NCBI GenBank assembly: GCA_910579805.1
Contig: CAJTWM010000001.1
Location: 124,001 to 188,000 of the forward strand
DNA length: 64,000 nt
From: an uncultured Lachnospiraceae bacterium
GTDB taxonomy: Bacteria; Bacillota; Clostridia; Lachnospirales; Lachnospiraceae
Direction of reading: 5' to 3'
Shown: piece after piece, positions 36,290 through 45,488 of the stretch
Layout of the letters: every line of letters begins with the position of its first letter
How positions within the stretch are numbered: the stretch's first letter is position 1
Made by a program: the position numbers and the translations under genes
The notes under the pieces: model-generated
Database searches by the model: none
What the model was told of the DNA's origin: nothing
The model's input: only the letters and a program-made list of their open reading frames with translations

Positions 36290-37064
36290 AACGTTTATTT
36301 AACCCATCTCTGTAAATATCATACCCGTTTACCGTATCGACTAATTCAAATCCGTAATTCTCCATTGGCTCCGTATATCTTTTGTTCTCCGATAGGATAA
36401 CGTATTCGCACCAGGAATCCCTAAGAGCCTCCACCAGCTTATCCGTCTGTATATCCGCGGCATCCATAAGTTCCTTTAACGGATATTCAAACTCCCATCT
36501 GTCTACCAACGCTTCTCTTCCGTAAGGCATACAGATCACATCCGAATATTGTCTCACATAATGGATAAATTCCGAAGGAAATACCGCCCAGACACGATCC
36601 TTGCCGCTCTCCTCTTCAGGCAGTATCACATCGCATACGTTGATCACCATCTGAGGAATATGATATCCGTTTTCCGCCTTTGTAATATTAGGGTTTTTGT
36701 ATACATAAACACCTGTATACATAACAAGAATACACATGACCGCCACTCCAACCCAAACGTATTCTTCAAACAGCTTCACCCCCGCGTAAGCGATGATGAT
36801 TCCCATAGGAAGAAGCCATAAAATACGGTAATATGTCTCGCTGTCCAGTCCAAGCACCTCAAACAGCAGTTTAAACGGCGGGAAAGAAAATAGGACCATG
36901 ACCGCCACCGGCGCAGAGACTAAGATCGTCCTCGTCTGCTTTTTCTTTTCTGCGAAGATCAAGTACAATAACGCCGCCAAATACAAAAGAAATATGGCAC
37001 CGTTTCCAATATAGTTTTTATAAAATTGCAGGATCTCATTCCAACTGTTTAACAATAAATCCAT
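36288..37064 (-). CDS. Membrane protein with C-terminal soluble domain, DUF6077-associated
   Basis: 258 residues. Ribosome site AGGAG from an R2-like hairpin, 5 nt before the ATG. About four TM segments (residues 20-40, 47-65, 82-97, 105-123) precede an extracellular domain (about 135-258; VWAVFPSEFIHYVRQYSD, YVILSENKRYTEPMENYGF) similar in style to the C-terminal sensor part of large membrane glycosyltransferases. It may be the separated second half of the protein encoded at 37116-38309, since such proteins are often one long chain. The stop TAG lies in the R1 end, so the last residues may be altered. Enzyme activity cannot be assigned. Confidence 0.7.
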   Translation of the reverse strand: MDLLLNSWNEILQFYKNYIGNGAIFLLYLAALLYLIFAEKKKQTRTILVSAPVAVMVLFSFPPFKLLFEVLGLDSETYYRILWLLPMGIIIAYAGVKLFEEYVWVGVAVMCILVMYTGVYVYKNPNITKAENGYHIPQMVINVCDVILPEEESGKDRVWAVFPSEFIHYVRQYSDVICMPYGREALVDRWEFEYPLKELMDAADIQTDKLVEALRDSWCEYVILSENKRYTEPMENYGFELVDTVNGYDIYRDGLNKR

Positions 37065-37069
37065 CTCTG

Positions 37070-37096
37070 CTCCTATTTGTCCGCTTCGGCAGACAC
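37070..37096 (-). repeat. R2-like hairpin, copy g (diverged)
   Basis: CTCCTATTTGTCCGCTTCGGCAGACA: stem GTCCGC/GCAGAC (one mismatch), flanked by the CTCC(C/T)AT box on the side facing the start of the 36288-37064 gene. Only the first hairpin of R2 can be recognised. Confidence 0.45.
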
Positions 37097-37115
37097 TTCC
37101 ATCGAAAGTGGAAAA

Positions 37116-38309
37116 TTATTTCATTCCAATATAAAAAAGGGTAAATACCACACAGGGAATGCAGGAAACCACAAATCTCCATAAAAGCTTTACGCTCCGG
37201 TTCCTGACCGCAAGGCAGCTCCCCGTAATACCGATCAAAACCGCCATAAGAAATACCCCCAGAGCCGTGGAAAATGCCGCCGTGATATTGGCGCAAAACA
37301 ACATCATCCACAATCCCGGTTCTTTCTCTCCTCCCGCTTCTTCATCCTCTTGAAACAGCCACAAGAGCAAGGCAACCGTGACCACCAATACAAAATTGGC
37401 AAAAAAAGACTTTCCCTGCCAGGTCCTCATAACAAAAAAAGTCTCCTTCGTGTAAATGGAAACATTTCCGTATATCTGAAGCATTCCGATGATGATCAAA
37501 AATGCCGGAATCAGACGCTTCTTCCCTGCAAACAGCCTCTTTGCCACTAAATAATACGCCAAATACGTCAGCGGTACAAACAGAAAGGGCAGGATCAGAT
37601 GCGATAAGATTGTAGCATGGATCCCACTCATTTTCGCTACAAAAGCCACCCAAAGCGGCAATGTTGCAATCGCATGGCGGATATCCAAAGACGTACCAAA
37701 ACCGTTATAAGGAATATACCCGTACATAGAATCCCTATTCACCGCCGTTACAGACTGGGCTACATAATACGCATCATCCCCGTCAAAAACAGCCAGCGTA
37801 AACGCCTGATACAATTGAAATCCTACCAGCAGTACAAATAATCCCCATAAGCAAATGCTTTGGATATCCGGCCTAAAAGCGGTTTTCCCGTTATAATGTC
37901 CGTTCTCCGCCTCAGCGTTCCCAAAATCAACGGCTGCACACGCCTTTTTCCCTTTCCCATGAGCCGGATCCGTCCCGATGCAAATCCCTAACGCGCACAA
38001 GATCCTCCTTACAATACCTGCCTGTTCCAGCGATTCCTTCCATGCAAGCAGGATCCCCACCGAGGCTGCCAAAATAAAAAGAACTGCCATACATCTTACC
38101 GCCGTCGTAAAAGTACACTTGAAAAGCACCATAGGAAACACTATGATCTCAAAAAGGGAAAACATAGCCAAATACCCCGCCGCCATAAGCGCTCCGCAGG
38201 TACGGTGCTCCCTTTTCATAAATGCGCAGGGAATCCATCCCATCGCAAAGGGGATGATGATAAACCATAACAACAATTGTAAAAACTCTACTATTAACTC
38301 CAGTGACAT
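37116..38309 (-). CDS. DUF6077-type polytopic membrane protein
   Basis: 397 residues with about ten hydrophobic segments. The N-terminus (LLLWFIIIPFAMGWIPCAF) and the loop FDGDDAYYVAQSVTAVNRD near residue 175, with acidic residues after the TM, resemble the outer-loop acidic motif of GT-C membrane glycosyltransferases and the DUF6077 family found in Lachnospiraceae glycan loci. It lies just before the 36288-37064 gene in transcription order and 18 bp after the dehydrogenase gene. Possible role: lipid-sugar-dependent transfer outside the membrane. Inference only. Confidence 0.72.
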   Translation of the reverse strand: MSLELIVEFLQLLLWFIIIPFAMGWIPCAFMKREHRTCGALMAAGYLAMFSLFEIIVFPMVLFKCTFTTAVRCMAVLFILAASVGILLAWKESLEQAGIVRRILCALGICIGTDPAHGKGKKACAAVDFGNAEAENGHYNGKTAFRPDIQSICLWGLFVLLVGFQLYQAFTLAVFDGDDAYYVAQSVTAVNRDSMYGYIPYNGFGTSLDIRHAIATLPLWVAFVAKMSGIHATILSHLILPFLFVPLTYLAYYLVAKRLFAGKKRLIPAFLIIIGMLQIYGNVSIYTKETFFVMRTWQGKSFFANFVLVVTVALLLWLFQEDEEAGGEKEPGLWMMLFCANITAAFSTALGVFLMAVLIGITGSCLAVRNRSVKLLWRFVVSCIPCVVFTLFYIGMK

Positions 38310-38327
38310 CCGTTTTCACCTATCTGC

Positions 38328-39638
38328 CTAACGCCCAATGCTGTAATATTCTACTCCGGCATCCTTCATTTCCAAAACATCGTATACATTGCGTCCGTCA
38401 TACACTAACGGCGTCTTCATATTCTCCTTAAATACGGAAGGCGTTAGTTCCCGGATCTGCTCCCACTCCGTAAACACGAAACAGATATTAGCGTGCTTCA
38501 ACGCTTCTTGCGCCGTATCTACATAGGAGATCGTTCCTCTTTCTATCTTTCCTTCCGGATATTTCTTTTTAAAATTCCCAGCCGCCACCGGATCGAAGGC
38601 CACGACATCCGCCCCCTGTTCCAACAATAACTGCACATTGTCAAGAGAAGGCGCTTCTCTTAAATCGTCTGTCCCGGGTTTAAAAGCAAGTCCCAATACT
38701 GCCGTCTTTAACCCCTGAAACGTGATCATGCGCTCGCTTGCTTTTTCAAACAACCGCATTTTCTGCTTTGTGTTGACTTCCACTGCCGCTTCTACGGTGC
38801 GAAGAATATATCCGTTCTTTTCTGCAAGATATTTTAACGCTTTGGTATCTTTCGGGAAACAGCTTCCGCCATAACCGATCCCTGCATTTAAAAAGTTCGC
38901 GCCAATTCTGGCATCATAGCTCATTCCCTTTGCCACATCCTGAATATCCGCGCCCACCAGCTCGCATAAATTGGCGATGTCGTTCATATAAGAAATCTTC
39001 AATGCCAGAAAATCATTACATGCATACTTGATCATCTCCGCGGAACGACGGTTTACGGACACGATCGGAATCCCAAAAGGCTCATAGATTCTGGTAAGCT
39101 TTTCTTCCGCCTCCTTACTTTCCGTTCCGATGATAAAGCGGGCCGCATGAAGCGTATCATGCACGGCAGTACCCTGTGCTAAAAATTCGGGGTTGGAAGC
39201 AACCTCCACCTTTACGTCATGCACAAGAAAATCCTGAATAAACTGCTCCACTTTATCGTTCGTCCCTACCGGCACCGTAGATTTTACGACCACCAGACAG
39301 TCTCTCTCCACCGATTCCGCAATCTGCTTGGAAACCGTGGCAATAAATGAAAGATTCGCGCTTCCGTCCGGCATCTCCGGCGTGCCTACTCCGATAAAAA
39401 TGGCCTCCGAAGTCCTATAGGCACTTTCGTAGTCCGTGGTATAATGAAGTCTGCCCGCTACAAAATTCTTCCGCATCAATTCCTCCAGCCCTTCTTCATA
39501 GATCGGGGAAACGCCGCTTTCCATCAGCTTCACCTTATTTTCATCTACATCCACACAGGTTACGTCATGTCCTACCTCGGCAAGACATACGCCCGTGACC
39601 AAACCTACATACCCTGTTCCTGCAACCGTGATCTTCAT
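38328..39638 (-). CDS. ugd: UDP-glucose 6-dehydrogenase
   Basis: 436 residues, TuaD/Ugd length. NAD-binding KITVAGTGYVGLVTGVCL, catalytic Cys in GYGGSCFPKDTKAL (about 256), the conserved Lys-Asn region KYACNDFLALKISYMNDI, and C-terminal UDP-binding domain. Oxidises UDP-glucose twice to UDP-glucuronate. Paired with the epimerase at 35146-36156 to give UDP-galacturonate. Ribosome site GGAG 6 nt before the ATG. Confidence 0.97.
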   Translation of the reverse strand: MKITVAGTGYVGLVTGVCLAEVGHDVTCVDVDENKVKLMESGVSPIYEEGLEELMRKNFVAGRLHYTTDYESAYRTSEAIFIGVGTPEMPDGSANLSFIATVSKQIAESVERDCLVVVKSTVPVGTNDKVEQFIQDFLVHDVKVEVASNPEFLAQGTAVHDTLHAARFIIGTESKEAEEKLTRIYEPFGIPIVSVNRRSAEMIKYACNDFLALKISYMNDIANLCELVGADIQDVAKGMSYDARIGANFLNAGIGYGGSCFPKDTKALKYLAEKNGYILRTVEAAVEVNTKQKMRLFEKASERMITFQGLKTAVLGLAFKPGTDDLREAPSLDNVQLLLEQGADVVAFDPVAAGNFKKKYPEGKIERGTISYVDTAQEALKHANICFVFTEWEQIRELTPSVFKENMKTPLVYDGRNVYDVLEMKDAGVEYYSIGR

Positions 39639-39687
39639 ATTTTACTCCATTTCTGCGCCGCTTTTCTGCGCACTCCTTATTTCCGCT

Positions 39688-40125
39688 TTATGCTTTTTTA
39701 CCCTCGATAAAAAGTTTTCTAGAAATAAAATTATATACCATTACAATACCGGTAGCAATGATTTTTCCCGCCTGTTTTGCAAACCCGATATCAAACATTT
39801 CCTGAAGCCCTGTATTATGCAGATAAATGCCGTCCACACAAGCAAGAATGACCAGTTCGTTGATCCCCAGACCAATCACGCTCAACGCGGCAAACGCAAT
39901 AAATTCCTTTTTCTTGTCCGCGTCTTCTTTTCTTTCAAACACAAATTTCATGCTCATCAGATAATTAAAGATCAACGAAATCGTAAACCCGAAAATATTC
40001 GCGACCAAATAATGAATATTCAGCCAATTTGCCAACAGCACAAAAATGCCGTAATCAATAATAAACGCGAGTACCCCTACAACTCCGAACCTCATAATCT
40101 GATTAATCAATTTACGCATCTGCAA
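39688..40125 (-). CDS. GtrA family membrane protein
   Basis: 145 residues, four TM segments, start IMRFGVVGVLAFIIDYGIFVLL and the family motif NIFGFTISLIFNYLMSMKFVF. The start is TTG with GGAAGG 5 nt upstream, or ATG six bases later. GtrA proteins are proposed flippases for undecaprenyl-phosphate-glucose. Neighbours are GtrII (40166-41734) and GtrB (42539-43486), giving the three classic parts. Confidence 0.92.
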   Translation of the reverse strand: MQMRKLINQIMRFGVVGVLAFIIDYGIFVLLANWLNIHYLVANIFGFTISLIFNYLMSMKFVFERKEDADKKKEFIAFAALSVIGLGINELVILACVDGIYLHNTGLQEMFDIGFAKQAGKIIATGIVMVYNFISRKLFIEGKKA

Positions 40126-40165
40126 TTTAACCTTCCTTTTCTGCCGTATTACGGACTGCTTTCTT

Positions 40166-41734
40166 TTATTGTCCTTCGCTTATTTTTATGACCCAAATAC
40201 CGTTTATCTTTTCCACGCATCCTTCCTTGGGATAGACCGGCATTTTTTCAAACTGTCCGCTTTCCAGCGCCGCATTTTTCTCTTTCTCGTCAAGCCGCGG
40301 CACTTCCATTCCAAAATAAATACGCATATAATTTTCCCTTACCCCCGATGTCAGTATACCATACTCAGGGCTGATTCCCGAAAAATCCGCATACTTCTCA
40401 TCTTCCATCATATAATGTTCCGGCGGGAGCAGCAGCTCGTCCCCGTCCTGACTGTGTCCAAGGATCAGAAACGCGTCCCCATGTTCATACCCTTCCGCCT
40501 CCAGTCTTGCCAGAATTCTGTTATAATAAGCGTCCACCCGCTCCTTTGCCATATCCATGCGGAAATAGGCCTCCCCTGTGACCACATAATGGAAACAGCC
40601 CGTCAAAAGCAACAGGCAGGACGCCAAAATGCTGACTGCTTTCTTTACAGAAAGGAATTTCCCTTCCGCCCTCTCTTTCCATAAATTTTCCACCAGCACC
40701 ATGAGGAACACATAGACGAGTACATACTGGAAAAACATCAGCATGGAAAAACTCGCCTGCGGCGACATTACATAAACAAATGCGATCCCTAAAGGCGCGG
40801 CGGCCATAGTGAGAATGCAGATCGTAAAATGAAATTTCTTCCGGTACATCTTTTTTGCCGCCATAAGCCAGACAAACAGTCCCGCCAGCAAAAGACATAC
40901 TAAAATATTGACGATATGCGCCGGCGCCGACACGAAGCTAAAGGGTTTTAAAATAAAATATTCCAACAAGCGCTTATAGCACCGCGCAATCTCCCTTGGA
41001 AGTTCGGATAATACGATCTTTCCCATTGCCCCCGCTCCGGCATACTCCGTATTCACAATATCCGGAAAAATCAATCTGGAAAGCATGATATAGGAAAAAA
41101 CGCTTACTCCCAATACTGCCACAGCCTTTCCCATATTCAAAAGCAGATTTTTTATCTGCCTGCCCTGAAGCGCATCTAAAAAAATACAAAAAATGAAAAG
41201 GCCGATGGCAAAACAAATATATGCCTGATAGGTTCCCAGCCCTAATATGCACAATACGATCCCTGCCCCGAATCCGTATCGATATCTCCTCGTCAGATAA
41301 ACGCCGAGAAGGATGAGCAACAGACCAAACAGATACATATCCACCGTAAACATAAACGTCATCGTAGACGCCACGCTTGGAAATGTCATGACCACCAAAG
41401 GAACCAGTACCGCTGAAGTCGTACTTTTTAATTCTAAAATACAAAGAATCAGACAACAGCAAAGCGCTAAAAAAAGAATGGCCACACTGCCGTTCAGCCA
41501 TGGATTACTGTATTTGGACAGCGTATCTTTCAGTACATCCAGCATCCACCGTCCTACATTTCTTGTAGCCCCCGCATCCGCAAAACAATTCACGTCATCC
41601 CAATTGGGCAGTTTATGCGTCAGCATATAAAGATGCGTAAAAAACCCGGACGCGATTGCCGTTATAAAGCAAATCGCCTGCTGACGCGGTATCTTTTTAT
41701 ATAATTCTTTCAGACAATCAAATTCTCTTCCCAT
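40166..41734 (-). CDS. GtrII-type membrane glucosyltransferase
   Basis: 522 residues with about eleven TM segments, matching the Glucos_trans_II (GtrII) family. The early motif HKLPNWDDVNCFADAGATRN and the WMLD loop are characteristic, with acidic residues in the first extracytoplasmic loop where GT-C enzymes bind the donor phosphate. A C-terminal ~130-residue soluble section follows the last TM (AKERVDAYYNRILARLEAEG...). Uses undecaprenyl-P-sugar from GtrB, flipped by GtrA or the EamA pair, to decorate a glycan outside the membrane. Donor sugar presumed glucose but not proven. Confidence 0.88.
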   Translation of the reverse strand: MGREFDCLKELYKKIPRQQAICFITAIASGFFTHLYMLTHKLPNWDDVNCFADAGATRNVGRWMLDVLKDTLSKYSNPWLNGSVAILFLALCCCLILCILELKSTTSAVLVPLVVMTFPSVASTMTFMFTVDMYLFGLLLILLGVYLTRRYRYGFGAGIVLCILGLGTYQAYICFAIGLFIFCIFLDALQGRQIKNLLLNMGKAVAVLGVSVFSYIMLSRLIFPDIVNTEYAGAGAMGKIVLSELPREIARCYKRLLEYFILKPFSFVSAPAHIVNILVCLLLAGLFVWLMAAKKMYRKKFHFTICILTMAAAPLGIAFVYVMSPQASFSMLMFFQYVLVYVFLMVLVENLWKERAEGKFLSVKKAVSILASCLLLLTGCFHYVVTGEAYFRMDMAKERVDAYYNRILARLEAEGYEHGDAFLILGHSQDGDELLLPPEHYMMEDEKYADFSGISPEYGILTSGVRENYMRIYFGMEVPRLDEKEKNAALESGQFEKMPVYPKEGCVEKINGIWVIKISEGQ

Positions 41735-41798
41735 TCATATCACCCGTTATTTTACTTTTCCGTCATTTTCTTGCGGCAGCGCTGCCGTCTGCACACGT

Positions 41799-42140
41799 TT
41801 ATTGATAATAAACAAAAATGCCGGCAAGTATCAATACCGTTCCCATCAGCTTTTTTTTAGTAAGCTTTTCCCTGAACACAAACAACCCGAAGAACATGAC
41901 AAGCACAAATCCCAACGCTTCGATGATCGGTCCGTTTTTATATTCCATGCCCCGGAAAGCCAGAATCGTAAGCAGCATGGAAATACCCGTAAGGGCATAA
42001 CCGCCTATTACATAAGGGTTCAAATATTCTTTCAAAAACCTGTTATGTTCCTTTAACGCGCTTTTTTTCAGGAGAATCTGGGATATTGCCGCCAGTGTGA
42101 CGGAACAGACATAAATCCAAAAATGGAGATTCGTTTTCAT
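41799..42140 (-). CDS. EamA/SMR-type small transporter (ArnE/ArnF-like), subunit 1
   Basis: 113 residues, four TM segments of the small multidrug resistance fold: IYVCSVTLAAISQILLKKSA, IEALGFVLVMFFGLFVFREK and the end MGTVLILAGIFVYYQ. Ribosome site GAGG before the ATG. Paired with a second protein of the same fold (42163-42573), like ArnE/ArnF, which flips undecaprenyl-P-aminoarabinose. Together they are a candidate heterodimeric flippase for the lipid-linked sugar made by the adjacent GtrB enzyme. Confidence 0.85.
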   Translation of the reverse strand: MKTNLHFWIYVCSVTLAAISQILLKKSALKEHNRFLKEYLNPYVIGGYALTGISMLLTILAFRGMEYKNGPIIEALGFVLVMFFGLFVFREKLTKKKLMGTVLILAGIFVYYQ

Positions 42141-42162
42141 ATTTCCTCATTTCTGCTACGGT

Positions 42163-42573
42163 TTATCGATGCCGTGCCTTGTCAAGTTTGAAACTGTCGG
42201 TTTCCTTCCCTTTTTCCTCTTTATCCGCATCGTCCGCCGTGATCACCACCGTTCCCACGATCACAAGAATACAGCCGATCATATTCGCCGCCGTGATCTT
42301 TTCGTGAAAAAACGCCGCCGCCCAAAGTAAAGACCATAAAAGATACATTTCCCGATTGGCATAGGCAACCGTCAGTTCCGTCTTTTTCATGACCTGCTGC
42401 CAGACCAGCGCATACAAAAACAATGCGATAAGCTCCGCCCCTGCAAACAAAAAGAATGTCACGCTGAAAAAGATTTCACCGGATGCCAATTTGGCAAAAA
42501 TACTTGCAAAAGTATAGATCAAAACCACTGCCTGCAGTTTAATGGCCGTCTTCAACTTCTTTATCCCAAACAT
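42163..42573 (-). CDS. EamA/SMR-type small transporter (ArnE/ArnF-like), subunit 2
   Basis: 136 residues, four TM segments (IYTFASIFAKLASG, FAGAELIALFLYALVW, YLLWSLLWAAAFFHEK, MIGCILVIVGTVVI) and a charged C-terminal tail of about 27 residues absent from its partner. AAGGAG 7 nt before the ATG. It overlaps the end of the GtrB gene by 35 bp, so translation is probably coupled to GtrB, arguing for a shared task. Confidence 0.85.
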   Translation of the reverse strand: MFGIKKLKTAIKLQAVVLIYTFASIFAKLASGEIFFSVTFFLFAGAELIALFLYALVWQQVMKKTELTVAYANREMYLLWSLLWAAAFFHEKITAANMIGCILVIVGTVVITADDADKEEKGKETDSFKLDKARHR

Positions 42574-43486
42574 TCACTTTCTCCTTGATCACATACTGGG
42601 GACTATTATTGATGCAAATATAGATCCGCCCGATATATTCCCCGATCAGTCCCAGCATCAGCATGATCATTCCCCCGATAAATACGATCAAAGATACCAG
42701 CGAGCTCCAGCCGATGACCATATTGGGGTCTACCAATTTACGGATGATGGTCACAAACCCAAAGATAAACCCTGCAAGCGCGCACAGACATCCTAAGATC
42801 GTCGCCGCCCTCAGAGGCTTGATGGAAAACGCCGTAAATCCGTTGAACCACAATCCCAGCAGTTTCCCGATGGTATACCCCGAATGCCCGTATTCCCGCT
42901 CTTTATGGTCGATGGCCACATTTTTTATATTCTTTGTCGCCCTGCAGATCAGTCCCGGAAGATAAGGATAGGCATTTTCATAACGCAGCATTTCCTCAAG
43001 GACAAACCGATGCATACAAAAATAGCTGGTATTGATGATATTCTTCGGCATCCCTACCATCTGCACCGCCATGAGCTGGTTGATCCTGCTGCCGATATTT
43101 CTGAATTTATTATGCATCTTATTGGGATAATACGCCATTGCCACATCCGTTCCCGATGCTGCTTCGTCGATCAGCCGGTACGCCTCGTCCACCGGCGTCT
43201 GACCGTCGTCGTCAAGGGATACGACCAGTTCGCCGCTGCACTGTCTGTATCCCGCAAGCAGGGCGGCATGCTGCCCAAAATTTCTGGAAAGACAGATGCC
43301 TTTGACTTTTTCGTCCCCCCTGCACAGCTCTTTGATCTTTTCCCATACATGATCGGGGGAGCAATCGTTTACTAAAATGATCTCATAGTCGTCCTGCTCT
43401 CTGATGTTGTCTCTGATTCCCTCTACTACATGCTCTATCGTATGCTCCGAACCGTAGCAGGGTATGACAAATGATATCTTCCGCAT
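42539..43486 (-). CDS. Undecaprenyl-phosphate glycosyltransferase (GtrB/ArnC/DPM1-like)
   Basis: 315 residues from the ATG at 43486; a TTG in frame at 43522 is possible. GT2 domain with ISFVIPCYGSEHTIEHVV, ILVNDCSPDHVWE, metal-binding SLDDDGQTPVDEA and SRNFGQHAALLAGYRQC, plus two C-terminal TM segments (about 230-255 and 265-285), the standard GtrB/ArnC layout. Puts a sugar on undecaprenyl phosphate at the inner face of the membrane for use by the flippase and GtrII. Expressed with the EamA pair. Confidence 0.93.
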   Translation of the reverse strand: MRKISFVIPCYGSEHTIEHVVEGIRDNIREQDDYEIILVNDCSPDHVWEKIKELCRGDEKVKGICLSRNFGQHAALLAGYRQCSGELVVSLDDDGQTPVDEAYRLIDEAASGTDVAMAYYPNKMHNKFRNIGSRINQLMAVQMVGMPKNIINTSYFCMHRFVLEEMLRYENAYPYLPGLICRATKNIKNVAIDHKEREYGHSGYTIGKLLGLWFNGFTAFSIKPLRAATILGCLCALAGFIFGFVTIIRKLVDPNMVIGWSSLVSLIVFIGGMIMLMLGLIGEYIGRIYICINNSPQYVIKEKVNVWDKEVEDGH

Positions 43487-43596
43487 CGTTTCGCACTTTA
43501 TCCTTTCTTCCCAGTTTCCCAATATCTTTTTCCCCGTATTAACCGCCGTTCCTCTGCTTTGCAGGCGCTGCGCTTCACATGCTGCCGGTTTTCCAG

Positions 43597-44316
43597 TCAG
43601 CGGCTTTTCCTAAAAAGGACTTCTTTCAGCCTCCGGCTCCGCTCTTTGTCCTCTCCGTCAAACCGTTCAATATCCGCCGCCAAACTTTCCCTATCATAGG
43701 AAAAAGAGCAGATCTCCCATTGTTCCTTCACCGTATCAAACAAAACGTACGAGGCGCCTTTTCCATCTCTTTGCTGCCCCGCGCTTCCCGGATTGATCAG
43801 AACCGTCTTACCCAGCCGCTTCACCAGTTTATGGTGAGTGTGTCCGCAAAATACATAATCATATTTTTGAAACGGCGCAAGCTCTTCTTTCCCCGTGATC
43901 TCCGTATCGGGATAGATCCTGTCATGTAAGAAATCCCGCGGCGAGCCGTGAAAGAATCCCAGCTTCAGTCCGTCGGCCTCCATCTCAAGGTATTCCGGCA
44001 GTTCCCGTAAAAAGGCTTCGTTTTCTTTACCGATCCCGCCTGACAGCCGGATATAAGAGTTCCCGTAGCGGGGGACAAGCTGCTCTAACGTCCTTTTTTT
44101 ATCCAAAAGCTCTAAAAACATTTTGTCGTGGTTTCCTAAAATACAAAAGATGCCCATTTCCCGCATCTGGGAAATAATACGGTCGCCGTCGTAATAGTAT
44201 CCGGCAAAATCACCGCCGAAAATAATCCGTTCCGGTTTTTTTTCTTCCATTTCTTTTAAAAATGCATCGAAAGCGTAACCGTTTCCGTGAATATCCGAAA
44301 AAAAACAAAGCCTCAT
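43597..44316 (-). CDS. Calcineurin-like metallophosphoesterase (YfcE type)
   Basis: 239 residues. All metal ligands are present: FSDIHGNGYAF (D-x-H), GGDFAGYY (GGD), LGNHDKMF (GNHD), FFHGSPRDF and CGHTHHKLV (GHTH). The C-terminal section NPGSAGQQRDGKG is family typical. The substrate is not visible; family members split phosphodiesters. In this place between GtrB and the ATP-grasp gene it might recycle a phosphosugar or lipid phosphate, or be unrelated housekeeping. Confidence 0.9.
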   Translation of the reverse strand: MRLCFFSDIHGNGYAFDAFLKEMEEKKPERIIFGGDFAGYYYDGDRIISQMREMGIFCILGNHDKMFLELLDKKRTLEQLVPRYGNSYIRLSGGIGKENEAFLRELPEYLEMEADGLKLGFFHGSPRDFLHDRIYPDTEITGKEELAPFQKYDYVFCGHTHHKLVKRLGKTVLINPGSAGQQRDGKGASYVLFDTVKEQWEICSFSYDRESLAADIERFDGEDKERSRRLKEVLFRKSR

Positions 44317-44344
44317 AATCTGTTTTCCCGTTTTTTAACCCTTC

Positions 44345-45406
44345 TCATCCCATTGTTTCCGTTTCCGGACAGTACGGCCGTAACGTTTCTAAAACGCCTT
44401 CTTTTCTCAAGTCCCCGATCGGTTCTCCTATCATATACAGCTCATTGACATAACGGCAGGCAGTTCCTTCCCTTACACGGAAACAATCGTCCACGGATTC
44501 GTCAAACAGATATTCCTTTACCATGGCTTCCACATCCCGATAGCCGAAATGCGCCCGCATCGGGGTCGTCCCCGAAAACCTCACGTTCAGCTCAAAGCAG
44601 ACCGCTTCTCCTTTCTCGTTCACACGCATTTGAATATTGAGCGGCCCTCTTGGGGCAAAGGCCCTGCATATGCGTTCCGCTTCGCTTTGCACCGCGCTCT
44701 CTTTTACTACTTTCGCCACCGCAGTGGAGCCGTCTATCAGCTTTCTATGCATCACAATGGTTTCTTTTAGTATACCCTGTTTATCTACATAACAGCCCAC
44801 CGTATATTCCTTTGACTCGTCCCCGATGCATTCCTGCAGTACATACTCCGCTTTTCCGATATAAAAAGCCAGTTCTTCCCTGTTTTCTATCCTTTTCACT
44901 CCATGGGAGCCTTTTCCCGTCCGAGGCTTCACGATCAGGGGGAATCCTGCTTTTTCTATCAGTTCTTCTATTTTGCTTTCCTCACTGCAGCAGCAATATT
45001 GGGGAAAATGCAGACCGTTTTTTTCAAGCCACTCACAAGTCAGCAGTTTATCCTGCCCGATCTTCAGCTTGTCCATATCCGAAGCCACAAAAACGGCGTC
45101 GGTTTCTTTGCGGAAGCGATCCATCCCGGCAGAGATGGCCATAATATTTTCCTCTACTCCCGTCAGAACGATCCGGATCTGCTCCCTATTGCAGAACCCG
45201 ATCAGCCACGGAAGAAACGCCTCCTCATTCGCATAAGGCGAGACCGCCGCGCTGTCGCACAAGAACAGCCCTATCGAATCCGGACTGATGCACGCGCCCG
45301 TGATCTTTACTTTTCTTCCCGAAAAATCGGCGTTTCTAAGAGCTTTTATGATTCCCTGACTGACGTTTCCGCCGGCTCCTAAAACCAATATCTTTATTTC
45401 TTCCAT
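44345..45406 (-). CDS. ATP-grasp ligase of a glycan locus
   Basis: 353 residues from the ATG at 45406 (GGGA upstream); ATG at 45427 with AGGG at 5 nt is an alternative. Pre-ATP-grasp fold IKILVLGAGGNVSQGIIKAL at the start, ATP-binding strands FPLIVKPRTGKGSHGVK and YVLQECIGDE, and metal-binding CFELNVRFSGTTPMRAHF. Resembles CarB-like and PylC-like ligases that join a carboxylate to an amine. It lies next to a WecE-type aminotransferase gene, so it could attach an amino acid to the amino sugar; this is inference. Confidence 0.82.
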   Translation of the reverse strand: MEEIKILVLGAGGNVSQGIIKALRNADFSGRKVKITGACISPDSIGLFLCDSAAVSPYANEEAFLPWLIGFCNREQIRIVLTGVEENIMAISAGMDRFRKETDAVFVASDMDKLKIGQDKLLTCEWLEKNGLHFPQYCCCSEESKIEELIEKAGFPLIVKPRTGKGSHGVKRIENREELAFYIGKAEYVLQECIGDESKEYTVGCYVDKQGILKETIVMHRKLIDGSTAVAKVVKESAVQSEAERICRAFAPRGPLNIQMRVNEKGEAVCFELNVRFSGTTPMRAHFGYRDVEAMVKEYLFDESVDDCFRVREGTACRYVNELYMIGEPIGDLRKEGVLETLRPYCPETETMG

Positions 45407-45488
45407 ACTGTCCCGCTTTTCTTTCATGTGTCCCTGTCTGTCTTTCACTATGACAATCTTCCGTTTTCTACTGCCATATAAAGTCTTT

